Below, piece by piece: positions 48,892-56,697 of a stretch of DNA of 64,000 bases. Within the stretch, counting starts at the first letter, position 1, and every line of letters begins with the position of its first letter. A program made the translations under genes and the position numbers. The DNA comes from Streptomyces canus (GTDB taxonomy: Bacteria > Actinomycetota > Actinomycetes > Streptomycetales > Streptomycetaceae), in NCBI RefSeq assembly GCF_041435015.1, contig NZ_CP107989.1:5704001-5768000 (forward strand), given 5' to 3'. The notes beneath the pieces are model-generated. The model was not told where the DNA came from, did no database searches, and saw only the letters and a program-made list of their open reading frames with translations.

Positions 48892-51800
48892 CTAGACGGT
48901 GGCCGACGGGGCGAGCAGGAGCCGTACGTCGGCCGCCTCCGGCGAGCCCAGCTGCTCGTAGATGCCGAGCGCCTCCTGCCAGCACGCCTCCGCCCGGCCG
49001 GGCTGTCCGAGCCCGCTGAGGGCGCGGCCGAGCACGGTCAGGACGTTGCCGCGCCGCCACTCGCCGCCGATGCCCCGCAGTACGGCCAGGGCCTGCTCGG
49101 TCAGGGCGGCGGCCTGCGTGGGCCGGTGGCCGACGAGGTGCGCCTCGGCGAGCCGGAAGAGCGTCATGCCCTCCCACAGCCGCTGCCGGCTGTCGCGGAA
49201 GACCTCGAGCGCCTCGGTCAGCCGGTCCACCGCGGCGTCCAGCCGACCCTGCCCGGTGAGGGCCAGGCCCAGCGCGTACCGGCCGTTCGCGCCGCGCAGC
49301 GTGTGCCCCAGCCGGTCGTAGATGACGATGCCCTGCTGGGCGAGTTCCACGGCGCTGGTGCTCTGCCCCATGGCCAGGTGGATGCGGGAGAGGTTGCACA
49401 GCGCGCTGGCCTCGCCCGCGAGGTTCCGGTCGTGCCGGAAGCTCTCGATGGCCTCCTTCAGGTACGCCTCGCCCTCGGGGTGACGCCCTTGGTAGAGCGC
49501 GATGATGCCGCGGTCGTTGGCGGCCCAGCAACGGGGCGCCAGGTCGTCCGCCGCGCGGGCGAGGTCCATGGCCAGCCGGGCCTCGGCATCGGCCTGCTCG
49601 AAGCGGCCGGCGACGAGATGGACGTTGGTCAGCGTGGTGAGCGCACGCGCACGGCTGCGCGGGTCGTCCGTCGCGTCGGCCGCGTCCCGCAGGGCGACGG
49701 CGGCGACCTCGTACTGCTTCGAGTTGGCCCCCGACTCGGCCAGGTCCTTCGCCACCCACAGCAGATCCACCGCGCGTCGCAGCAGAGCCCCCTTCGCGCA
49801 CTGCTGGACGAAGGCGAGCAGGGCGTTGGCCTCCGCGTACAGCCAGTCCTGGGCGGTGTGGCGGTCCTCGAAGGACAGGCCGGGGTAGCGGATCTCCTCC
49901 AGGTGCTCCACCAGCCGGTCGCCGGGACGCTCGATGGCGTACACGGCCGCCGCGGTCGCGAGATAGAAGTCCAGCAGCCGGGACAGCGCCGCCTCCCGCT
50001 CGCTCGGCGGCCACTCGTCGCGCTCGGCGCACGCACGCGCGTAGAGCCGTACGAGATCGTGGAACCGGTAGCGGCCGGGCGCCGCCGATTCCAGCAGTGA
50101 GGTGTCGACCAGGGCCTCCAGGAGGTCCTCGGTGTCCTCCACGGGGAGATCCAGCACCGCGCCGGCCGCCGCCAGCGACATGTCCGGACCGTCGGCGAGG
50201 CCCAGCAGGCGGAAGGCGCGGGCCTGGGCGGGCTCCAGCTGGCCGTAGCCGAGTTCGAAGGTGGCCTTCACCGCGAGGTCGCCGGCCTGGAGTTCGTCGA
50301 GGCGGCGGCGTTCGTCGGCGAGCTTCGCCGCGAGGACGGAGACCGTCCAGGTGCGGCGGGCCGCCAGGCGGGAGGCGGCGATGCGGATGGCGAGGGGAAG
50401 GAATCCGCAGGCGGCGACCACGTCGAGGGCGGCCTTGCGCTCGGAGGCGACCCGTTCCTCGCCGACGATCTTGGTGAACAGCTGGAGGGCCTCGTCGGGG
50501 GACATCACGTCCAGGTCGACCAGGTGGGCTCCGGCGAGGTCGACCATGCGGACCCGGGAGGTCACCAGGGCCGCGCAGCCTTCCGTGCCCGGCAGCAGGG
50601 GCCGTATCTGGGCCGCGTCGCGCGCGTTGTCGAGCAGGACGAGGACCCGGCGGCCGTCGAGGACCGAGCGGTACAGGGCGGACCGCTCCTGAAGGGAGTC
50701 CGGGATCGCGGAGTCGGGGGTGCCGAGGGCTCTGAGGAAGGCGCCCAGGACCGTCTCCGGCTCGGCCGCCCGGGAGCCCGCGCCCTGGAGGTCGACGTAG
50801 AGCTGCCCGTCGGGGAAGACCGCGCGGCACTGGTGGGCCACGTGCACCGCGAGGGTCGTCTTGCCGACGCCGCCGATGCCGGCCAGCGCGGAGACCGCCA
50901 TCACGTGGCCCTCGGAGCCGGAGGCGAGCACCTGGCTCAGTTCGGTGACGAAGGACGCGCGGCCCGTGAAGTCCGGGACCGTGGCCGGGAGTTGTGCGGG
51001 CCGGACGGGGGCGGCGACCGGTTCGGGCTCCGGGGAGGAGGGGGCCGCGAGGCCGGGGTCGGCCTGGAGGATGCGCTGCTGGAGTTCGCGCAGGCCGGGG
51101 CGGGGGTCGACGCCGAGTTCGTCGGCGAGCAGGCGGCGGGTGTCGGCGTAGACCGCGAGGGCCTCCGCCTGGCGGCCGGAGCGGTACAGGGCCAGCATGA
51201 GCAGCTCACGCAGGCGCTCGCGCAGGGGGTGCTCGGCGGTGAGGGCGGTGAGTTCGGAGACCGCCCCCGCGTGGCAGCCCTGCTCCAGGTCCATGTCGAG
51301 GCGCGTTTCGAGGAGTTGCAGCCGCCACTCCTGAAGGCGTACGCGCTGTGCCTCGGCGTACGGCCCCGGCACTCCCGCGAGCACCTCGCCGTCCCACAGG
51401 GCCAGCGCCCGGGTGAGCGCCTCCCGCGCATGGCACAGGTCCCCGGTGCTGCGGGCCTTCTCCGCCTCGGTGGCCAGCTCCTGGGCGGCGGCCAGGTCGA
51501 GCGCGTCCTCGCCGAGCCCGCGGATCGCGTACCCGCCGGACTCGCTGACCAGGATCCCGGGGTCGAGGATCTTGCGGAGCCGGGAGGCGTACGTGCGCAC
51601 GGCGGCCAGGGCCTGGGAGGGCGGTTCCTCGCCCCACAGGGCGTCGATCAGCTCGGCGGCGGTCGCCGTACGGCCCTCGCGCAGCAACAGGGCGGCGAGC
51701 AGGGCCCGTTGCTGGGGCGAGCCGGTGTTCAACAACTCCTCACCACGCCGGGCCCGCACCGGCCCGAGCACGCTGAACCGCAACGACGGCAGGGGCGCCG

Positions 51801-52326
51801 CGGGGCGCGTGTCCTTCCCGGCTCCCGTCGCGGGGCGCGTGTGCTGCCCCGCTCCGGCCGCGTGGCTGGTGTCCTTCCCGGCTCCCGTCGCGGGGCTGGC
51901 GTGTTGCGGGGCTCCGGTCGTGGGGCTGGTGTGCTGCCCGACCCTCGTCGCGGGGCTTGTGTTTTCCCCGACTTCCGCCAGGGGGCTCGAGTGTTGCCCG
52001 GCCTCCGCCGTAGAGCCCGTGTGCTGCCCGGCTCCCGTCGCGGGGCGCGTGTGCTGCTCGACCCTCGTCGCGGGGCTTGTGTTTTCCCGGACTTCCGCCA
52101 CGGGGCTGGTGTGTTGCTCGACTTCCGCCACGTGGCTCGTGTGTTGCCCGGCCTCCGCCGTGGAGCTCGTGTGTTGCCCGGCTCCGGACACGGATCGCGT
52201 GTCCTCCTCGGCTCCCGCCGCGGGGCTCGCGTACTGCCCGGCCCCCGTCGCAGAGCCCCTGTCCTCCCCGGCCCCCGCCGAGGAGCCGGGACGCCTCTGC
52301 TCCGGCACCCGCGGTACACCGTCCAT
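48892..52326 (-). CDS. afsR: AfsR, SARP-type global regulator with NB-ARC and TPR domains
   Basis: This 1144-residue protein starts at ATG 52326 behind AGGGGGA; the known AfsR N-terminus MDG-PRVPEQRRPG fixes this start. S. coelicolor AfsR has 993 residues. The excess is a 160-residue block (18-177) of sixteen decapeptide repeats. Then follow the OmpR-type winged helix (about 182-270), the bacterial transcriptional activation domain (275-430), an NTPase domain with Walker A GIGGVGKTT near 480-490, and C-terminal TPR-like repeats (about 800-1130). AfsK phosphorylates AfsR, which then activates afsS. The order afsR then afsS on one strand is conserved. Confidence 0.97.
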   Translation of the reverse strand: MDGVPRVPEQRRPGSSAGAGEDRGSATGAGQYASPAAGAEEDTRSVSGAGQHTSSTAEAGQHTSHVAEVEQHTSPVAEVRENTSPATRVEQHTRPATGAGQHTGSTAEAGQHSSPLAEVGENTSPATRVGQHTSPTTGAPQHASPATGAGKDTSHAAGAGQHTRPATGAGKDTRPAAPLPSLRFSVLGPVRARRGEELLNTGSPQQRALLAALLLREGRTATAAELIDALWGEEPPSQALAAVRTYASRLRKILDPGILVSESGGYAIRGLGEDALDLAAAQELATEAEKARSTGDLCHAREALTRALALWDGEVLAGVPGPYAEAQRVRLQEWRLQLLETRLDMDLEQGCHAGAVSELTALTAEHPLRERLRELLMLALYRSGRQAEALAVYADTRRLLADELGVDPRPGLRELQQRILQADPGLAAPSSPEPEPVAAPVRPAQLPATVPDFTGRASFVTELSQVLASGSEGHVMAVSALAGIGGVGKTTLAVHVAHQCRAVFPDGQLYVDLQGAGSRAAEPETVLGAFLRALGTPDSAIPDSLQERSALYRSVLDGRRVLVLLDNARDAAQIRPLLPGTEGCAALVTSRVRMVDLAGAHLVDLDVMSPDEALQLFTKIVGEERVASERKAALDVVAACGFLPLAIRIAASRLAARRTWTVSVLAAKLADERRRLDELQAGDLAVKATFELGYGQLEPAQARAFRLLGLADGPDMSLAAAGAVLDLPVEDTEDLLEALVDTSLLESAAPGRYRFHDLVRLYARACAERDEWPPSEREAALSRLLDFYLATAAAVYAIERPGDRLVEHLEEIRYPGLSFEDRHTAQDWLYAEANALLAFVQQCAKGALLRRAVDLLWVAKDLAESGANSKQYEVAAVALRDAADATDDPRSRARALTTLTNVHLVAGRFEQADAEARLAMDLARAADDLAPRCWAANDRGIIALYQGRHPEGEAYLKEAIESFRHDRNLAGEASALCNLSRIHLAMGQSTSAVELAQQGIVIYDRLGHTLRGANGRYALGLALTGQGRLDAAVDRLTEALEVFRDSRQRLWEGMTLFRLAEAHLVGHRPTQAAALTEQALAVLRGIGGEWRRGNVLTVLGRALSGLGQPGRAEACWQEALGIYEQLGSPEAADVRLLLAPSATV
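51796..52275 (-). repeat. 30-bp tandem repeat, 16 units, at the 5' end of afsR
   Basis: Sixteen consecutive ten-codon units follow residue 17 of AfsR, with consensus close to GAGQHTSPAT; variants include EVGENTSPAT, RVEQHTRPAT and GAGKDTRPAA. All keep length and frame. The block separates the conserved N-terminal tip from the DNA-binding domain. Confidence 0.9.
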
Positions 52327-52498
52327 CGCCGTCCCCCTAGGGCCTGTTGACAACCCGGTCAGTCTGCCTTGTCCACGGCAGATGCGTCAGCTGTGGAGAG
52401 GCTGATCACAGATGGGCGCGCGGTATATCACAAGGCCCTCACTCTCTCTCCGCACACTTCCGCACAGGAACCGTCGGCATCGGTCGCCGCCCACCCAG

Positions 52499-52513
52499 CT
52501 GACGGACCGTCAG
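52499..52513. promoter_or_regulatory. Operator I, exact
   Basis: The sequence CTGACGGACCGTCAG lies 21 bp before ATG 52535 (12 bp before GTG 52526). It sits in the divergent region with afsR, 172 bp from the afsR start. Confidence 0.85.
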
Positions 52514-52534
52514 ATCGGCGCTACCGTGAGCGCC

Positions 52535-53767
52535 ATGGAGACCACGACGGCACTTCCGAAGATCATCTCCGTCGACGACCACACGGTGGAGCCCTCCGAC
52601 GTCTGGCAGAACCGGCTCCCGAAGAAGTACCTCGACACCGGCCCCCGCGTCGTCCGCGCCCCGCTGAAGGAGATCAGCTTCCTGGGCGGCCGCTTCAAGC
52701 CCGTGATGGGCGCCCCCGGGGACGACGGACCCCTGGGCGACTGGTGGCTGTACGAGGGACTCCAGCGCCCCCTCACCCGCCTCGACACGGCGGTCGGCTA
52801 CAGCAGGGACGAGATCAAGCTGGAGGTCATCACGTACGAACAGATGCGCCCCGGCTCCTACGACGTCCCCCAGCGCCTCGCCGACATGGACGTCAACCAC
52901 GTCCAGTCGGCCGTCTGCTTCCCGACCTTCCCGCGCTTCTGCGGCCAGACCTTCACCGAGGCCAAGGACCACGAACTGGGTCTGCTCTGCGTCCAGGCCT
53001 ACAACGACTGGATGGTGGAGGAGTGGTGCGGCCCCGACGCGCAGGGCCGGCTCATACCGCTCACCCTCATCCCGCTGTGGGACGCCGAACTGGCGGCCGC
53101 GGAGGTACGCCGCAACGCCGCCCGCGGGGTCCGCGCCGTCGCCTTCTCCGAGATACCCCCGCACCTCGGCCTGCCCTCCGTCCACTCCGACGACTGGGAC
53201 CCCTTCCTCGCTGCCTGCGACGAGACCGGCACGGTCATCTCGATGCACATCGGCTCCAGCAGCCGTATGCCCTCCACCTCCGCCGACGCCCCGCCCGCCG
53301 TCGGCTCCACGATCACCTTCGCCAACTGCTGCTTCTCGATGGTCGACTGGCTGATGAGCGGCAAGTTCGAGCGCTTCCCGAACCTCAAGGTCATGTACGC
53401 GGAAGGCCAGATCGGCTGGATCCCCTACATCCTGGAGCGCGCCGACGTGGTCTGGGAGGAGAACCGCGGCTGGGGCGGCGTCGCCGACAAGGTCCACCGC
53501 CCGCCGTCCGAGCTCTTCACCGAGCACGTCTACGGCTGCTTCTTCGACGACGCGTTCGGCCTGAAGAACCTGGATGCGATCGGCGTGGGGAACGTGCTGT
53601 ACGAGACCGACTACCCCCACTCCGACTCCACGTGGCCGAAGTCCCGCGAGGTCGGCGAGGCGCAGATGGGACACCTGGACGCCGAGGTGGTGGAGCGGAT
53701 CGTGCGGGGCAACGCCATCGACCTGCTCGGTCTCACCCCGGACGGCCTCTGGGGCGGCCCGAAGTGA
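52535..53767 (+). CDS. Amidohydrolase-family (amidohydrolase_2) metalloenzyme
   Basis: This 410-residue protein starts at ATG 52535; GTG 52526 (VSAMETTT) is an alternative. The metal-binding pattern of decarboxylase/hydrolase members is present: ISVDDHTVEPSDVW at the N-terminus, MHIGSSS in the middle and ETDYPHSDSTWP near the end. The sequence most resembles an actinobacterial subgroup related to amino-carboxymuconate-semialdehyde decarboxylase, often found in degradation clusters; the exact reaction is unknown. It is the first gene of an operon, with its stop overlapping the LLM gene start (TGATG). Confidence 0.88.
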   Translation: METTTALPKIISVDDHTVEPSDVWQNRLPKKYLDTGPRVVRAPLKEISFLGGRFKPVMGAPGDDGPLGDWWLYEGLQRPLTRLDTAVGYSRDEIKLEVITYEQMRPGSYDVPQRLADMDVNHVQSAVCFPTFPRFCGQTFTEAKDHELGLLCVQAYNDWMVEEWCGPDAQGRLIPLTLIPLWDAELAAAEVRRNAARGVRAVAFSEIPPHLGLPSVHSDDWDPFLAACDETGTVISMHIGSSSRMPSTSADAPPAVGSTITFANCCFSMVDWLMSGKFERFPNLKVMYAEGQIGWIPYILERADVVWEENRGWGGVADKVHRPPSELFTEHVYGCFFDDAFGLKNLDAIGVGNVLYETDYPHSDSTWPKSREVGEAQMGHLDAEVVERIVRGNAIDLLGLTPDGLWGGPK

Positions 53768-54681
53768 TGGAGTACGGCATCCAGCTCCCCGTCCAGTCCC
53801 AGAGCACCCTCTACGCCGAGCCCTGGGAGGCCGGCGCCGGGCCGGAGGATCTCGCCGAGGTGGCCGGGGCCGCCGACCGCGCCGGGTTCGCGTACATCGC
53901 GGCCTGCGACCACGTGGCCGTCCCCCGCCGCCTCGCCCCCGCGATGAGCACGGTCTGGTACGACCCGGTCGCCACCCTCGCCTTCCTGGCGGGCGTGACC
54001 GAACGGGTGCGGCTGCTGAGTCATGTGGCGGTGGTCGGGCTGCGGCACCCCCTGCTCACCGCCAAGCAGTACGCCACCCTCGACCATCTGAGCGGCGGGC
54101 GGCTGATCCTCGGGGTCGGTGCGGGACATGTGCAGGAGGAGTTCGAGGCGCTCGGGGTCGACTTCGCGGGGCGCGGGGCCGTTCTCGACGAGTCGATCGA
54201 CGCGCTGCGAAAGGCCCTGGGGCCCGAGGAGTTCCCCGAACACCACGGCAAGCTTTACGACTTCGAGGGCCTCGGGCAGCGTCCGCGGCCCACGCAGTCC
54301 CGCGTACCGGTGTGGGTCGGCGGGTCCTCTCCGGCCGCCGTGCGCCGGGCCGCGCTCAAGGGTGACGGGTGGCTGCCCCAGGGGGACCCCCGGGACCGGC
54401 TGCCCGCACAGATCGATCGGATACGGCGGCTGCGGGCGGAGGCGGGCGTCGAAGGGCCGTTCAGCGTCGGGGCCATCGCCGAGCCGCTCCACGTCGGCAC
54501 GCCCACGTGGGACGTCGGCCGCCGGACGCTCAGTGGCCCGCCCGACGAACTCGCCGAGTCCCTGCGTGCCTACCGCGCGATGGGCGTGGACCAGATCCAG
54601 GTGCGCTTCCGCAGCCGCGAACGGGCCGAACTCATCGACCAGATCTCGGCGTTCGGCGCCGACATCGCCCCCCACCTCTGA
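53767..54681 (+). CDS. LLM-class (F420-dependent) oxidoreductase
   Basis: This 304-residue TIM-barrel protein starts at ATG 53767 in a TGATG overlap. Luciferase-like monooxygenase markers are GFAYIAACDHVAVPRR, then YDPVATLAFLAGVTERVRLLSHV, GGRLILGVGAGHVQEEFEALG and WVGGSSPAAVRRAALKGDGWLP. The actinobacterial subgroup usually binds F420 rather than FMN. It may oxidise or reduce a carbonyl/alcohol intermediate produced in the same operon. Confidence 0.9.
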   Translation: MEYGIQLPVQSQSTLYAEPWEAGAGPEDLAEVAGAADRAGFAYIAACDHVAVPRRLAPAMSTVWYDPVATLAFLAGVTERVRLLSHVAVVGLRHPLLTAKQYATLDHLSGGRLILGVGAGHVQEEFEALGVDFAGRGAVLDESIDALRKALGPEEFPEHHGKLYDFEGLGQRPRPTQSRVPVWVGGSSPAAVRRAALKGDGWLPQGDPRDRLPAQIDRIRRLRAEAGVEGPFSVGAIAEPLHVGTPTWDVGRRTLSGPPDELAESLRAYRAMGVDQIQVRFRSRERAELIDQISAFGADIAPHL

Positions 54682-54692
54682 GGAGTCACCGC

Positions 54693-55463
54693 ATGGGCAA
54701 GCTGGACGGACGTGTCGTCCTCGTCACCGGCGCGGCGCGCGGGCAGGGCGAGCAGGAGGCCCGGCTGTTCCGGGAGGAGGGCGCCGAGGTCGTCGTGGGC
54801 GATGTGCTGGACGAGCAGGGGAAGGCGCTGGCCGAGGAGATCGGGGCGCTGTACGTCCACCTGGATGTCAGTCAGGAGTCCGACTGGCAGCGGGCGGCAC
54901 GGGCCGTCGTCGAGGAGTACGGCCGGGTCGACGGGCTCGTCAACAACGCCGGCATCCTGCGCTTCAACACCCTCCTGGACACGCCTCTCGCGGAGTTCAT
55001 GCAGGTGTTGCAGGTCAACCAGGTCGGCTGCTTCCTCGGCATCAGGACCGTGGCGCCGGTCCTGTCCGACGGCGGCACGATCGTCAACACCGCCTCCTAC
55101 ACCGGGGTGACCGGGATGGCGGGGGTGGGCGCCTACGCCGCCTCCAAGCACGCGATCCTCGGGCTCACCCGGGTCGCCGCGCTGGAGCTGGCACCGCGCG
55201 GTATCCGGGTCAACGCCATGTGCCCGGGAGCCGTGGACACCGAGATGTCCAACCCGGCGGTCCTGGACCCCTCGGCGGACGGCGAGGAGGCCTCCCGGGG
55301 GCTGGACCGGTTCTACCGCAAGGTCGTTCCGCTGGGCCGGATCGGGCGGCCGGAGGAGGTGGCGGCGCTCGCGCTCTTCCTGACCTCCGCCGACTCCTCG
55401 TACATCACCGGCCAGCCGTTCGTGATCGACGGCGGGTGGCTCGCCGGGGTCTCGGTCATCTGA
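54693..55463 (+). CDS. Short-chain dehydrogenase/reductase
   Basis: This 256-residue protein starts at ATG 54693 with AGGAG eight bases upstream. Cofactor motif TGAARGQG (about 12-19), NNAG in VNNAGILRF, and catalytic Ser/Tyr/Lys with YAASK in GAYAASKHA. The C-terminal PFVIDGGWLAG is typical. It resembles 3-alpha/20-beta-hydroxysteroid-type SDRs. It is the third gene of the operator I unit, 11 bases after the LLM gene. A one-mismatch operator (J1) overlaps its stop. Confidence 0.92.
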   Translation: MGKLDGRVVLVTGAARGQGEQEARLFREEGAEVVVGDVLDEQGKALAEEIGALYVHLDVSQESDWQRAARAVVEEYGRVDGLVNNAGILRFNTLLDTPLAEFMQVLQVNQVGCFLGIRTVAPVLSDGGTIVNTASYTGVTGMAGVGAYAASKHAILGLTRVAALELAPRGIRVNAMCPGAVDTEMSNPAVLDPSADGEEASRGLDRFYRKVVPLGRIGRPEEVAALALFLTSADSSYITGQPFVIDGGWLAGVSVI

Positions 55464-55474
55464 CCACCCATCAG
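55460..55474. promoter_or_regulatory. Operator J1 (one mismatch) overlapping the SDR stop
   Basis: CTGACCACCCATCAG ends 50 bp before operator J2 begins. It could be an auxiliary site for the next operon. Confidence 0.55.
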
Positions 55475-55524
55475 CTATTGACGCTGTTGGCGCCCGGTGC
55501 CACAGTCGGCGGCAGATCAGGAAT

Positions 55525-55539
55525 CTGACGGAGCGTCAG
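55525..55539. promoter_or_regulatory. Operator J2, exact
   Basis: CTGACGGAGCGTCAG lies 25 bp upstream of the TTG start at 55565. Confidence 0.85.
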
Positions 55540-55564
55540 AAACTACTGGGGACGGTGAACCTCC

Positions 55565-56683
55565 TTGGAATTCGGGCTCTTTGTACAGGGATACGTGGGC
55601 AAACGTGCCGAGACCGACCCGCTGGCCGAGCACAAGGCGCTGATGGAGGAGACCGAGTACGTCATCCAGGCGGACCGGTCCGGCTTCAAGTACGCCTGGG
55701 CGTCCGAGCACCACTTCCTGGAGGAGTACTCGCACCTCTCCGCCAACGACGTGTTCCTCGGGTACCTCGCGCACGCGACCGAGCGGATCCATCTCGGCTC
55801 CGGGATCTTCAACCCGCTCGCGCAGGTCAACCACCCCGTGAAGGTCGCCGAGAAGGTGGCCATGCTCGACCATCTCACCGAGAACCGCTTCGAGTTCGGC
55901 AGCGGGCGCGGGGCGGGCTCGCACGAGATCCTCGGGTTCATACCGGGCGTGACCGACATGAACTACACCAAGGAGATCTGGGAGGAGACCATCGCGGAGT
56001 TCCCCAAGATGTGGCTCCAGGACGAGTACGTCGGCTTCCAGGGCAAGCACTGGCAGCTGCCGCCGCGCAAGGTGCTGCCGAAGCCGTACGGGAAGGCGCA
56101 CCCCGCGATGTGGTACGCGGCCGGGTCGCCGCCGTCGTACGCCATGGCCGCGCGCAAGGGGCTCGGGGTGCTGGGCTTCAGCGTGCAGAAGGTCTCCGAC
56201 ATGGAGTGGGTCCTCGAGCAGTACAAGACGGCGGTGGTCGACGCCGAGCCGATCGGGGACTTCGTCAACGACAACGTGATGGTGACGACGACGGCCATCT
56301 GCGCGCCGACGCACGCCGAGGCGATCGAGATCGCCGTGAACGGGGGGCTGCACTATCTGCCGTCCCTGGTGTTCCGGTACCACGACACCTTCCCGCGGCC
56401 CGAGGGGTTCCCGGTGTGGCCGGAGACGCTGCCCGAGTACACCGCGGAGTTCGTCGAGGTGCTCATCGAGGAGGAGCTGCTGATCTGCGGGGATCCGGAC
56501 GAGGTGGTCCGGCAGTGCAAGCGGTGGGAGCAGGCCGGCGCGGACCAGCTGAGCTTCGGGCTGCCGGTGGGGGTGCCGAAGGAGGAGACGCTGCAGACGA
56601 TCCGGCTCATCGGGGAGCACGTGATTCCGAAGATCGACACGGATCCGGTGCACCGGACCACGCGGTTCCGCGAATCTGCGTAA
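55565..56683 (+). CDS. LLM-class flavin/F420-dependent oxidoreductase, TTG start
   Basis: This 372-residue protein starts at TTG 55565: an in-frame TGA at 55556 excludes anything longer, and the next ATG (55643) would remove the conserved first strand EFGLFVQGY. GGGGAC at 55548-55553 can serve as ribosome binding site. Typical luciferase-family segments are ASEHHFLEEYSHLSANDVFLGY, IHLGSGIFNPLAQVNHPVKVAEKVAMLDHLT and FEFGSGRGAGSHE. The motif is of the bacterial luciferase-like alpha-chain group. It is the first gene of the operator J operon and may catalyse oxygenation or hydride transfer. Confidence 0.9.
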   Translation: MEFGLFVQGYVGKRAETDPLAEHKALMEETEYVIQADRSGFKYAWASEHHFLEEYSHLSANDVFLGYLAHATERIHLGSGIFNPLAQVNHPVKVAEKVAMLDHLTENRFEFGSGRGAGSHEILGFIPGVTDMNYTKEIWEETIAEFPKMWLQDEYVGFQGKHWQLPPRKVLPKPYGKAHPAMWYAAGSPPSYAMAARKGLGVLGFSVQKVSDMEWVLEQYKTAVVDAEPIGDFVNDNVMVTTTAICAPTHAEAIEIAVNGGLHYLPSLVFRYHDTFPRPEGFPVWPETLPEYTAEFVEVLIEEELLICGDPDEVVRQCKRWEQAGADQLSFGLPVGVPKEETLQTIRLIGEHVIPKIDTDPVHRTTRFRESA

Positions 56684-56697
56684 GGGGGTTCGGTTCC

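Noticed and set aside
55555..56697. The long frame from GTG 55555 running into the D-aminoacylase gene
   Set aside because: Its first 380 codons are out of frame with the LLM protein and Arg/Gly-rich; the real amidohydrolase starts at ATG 56698 with HxH and the family N-terminus.
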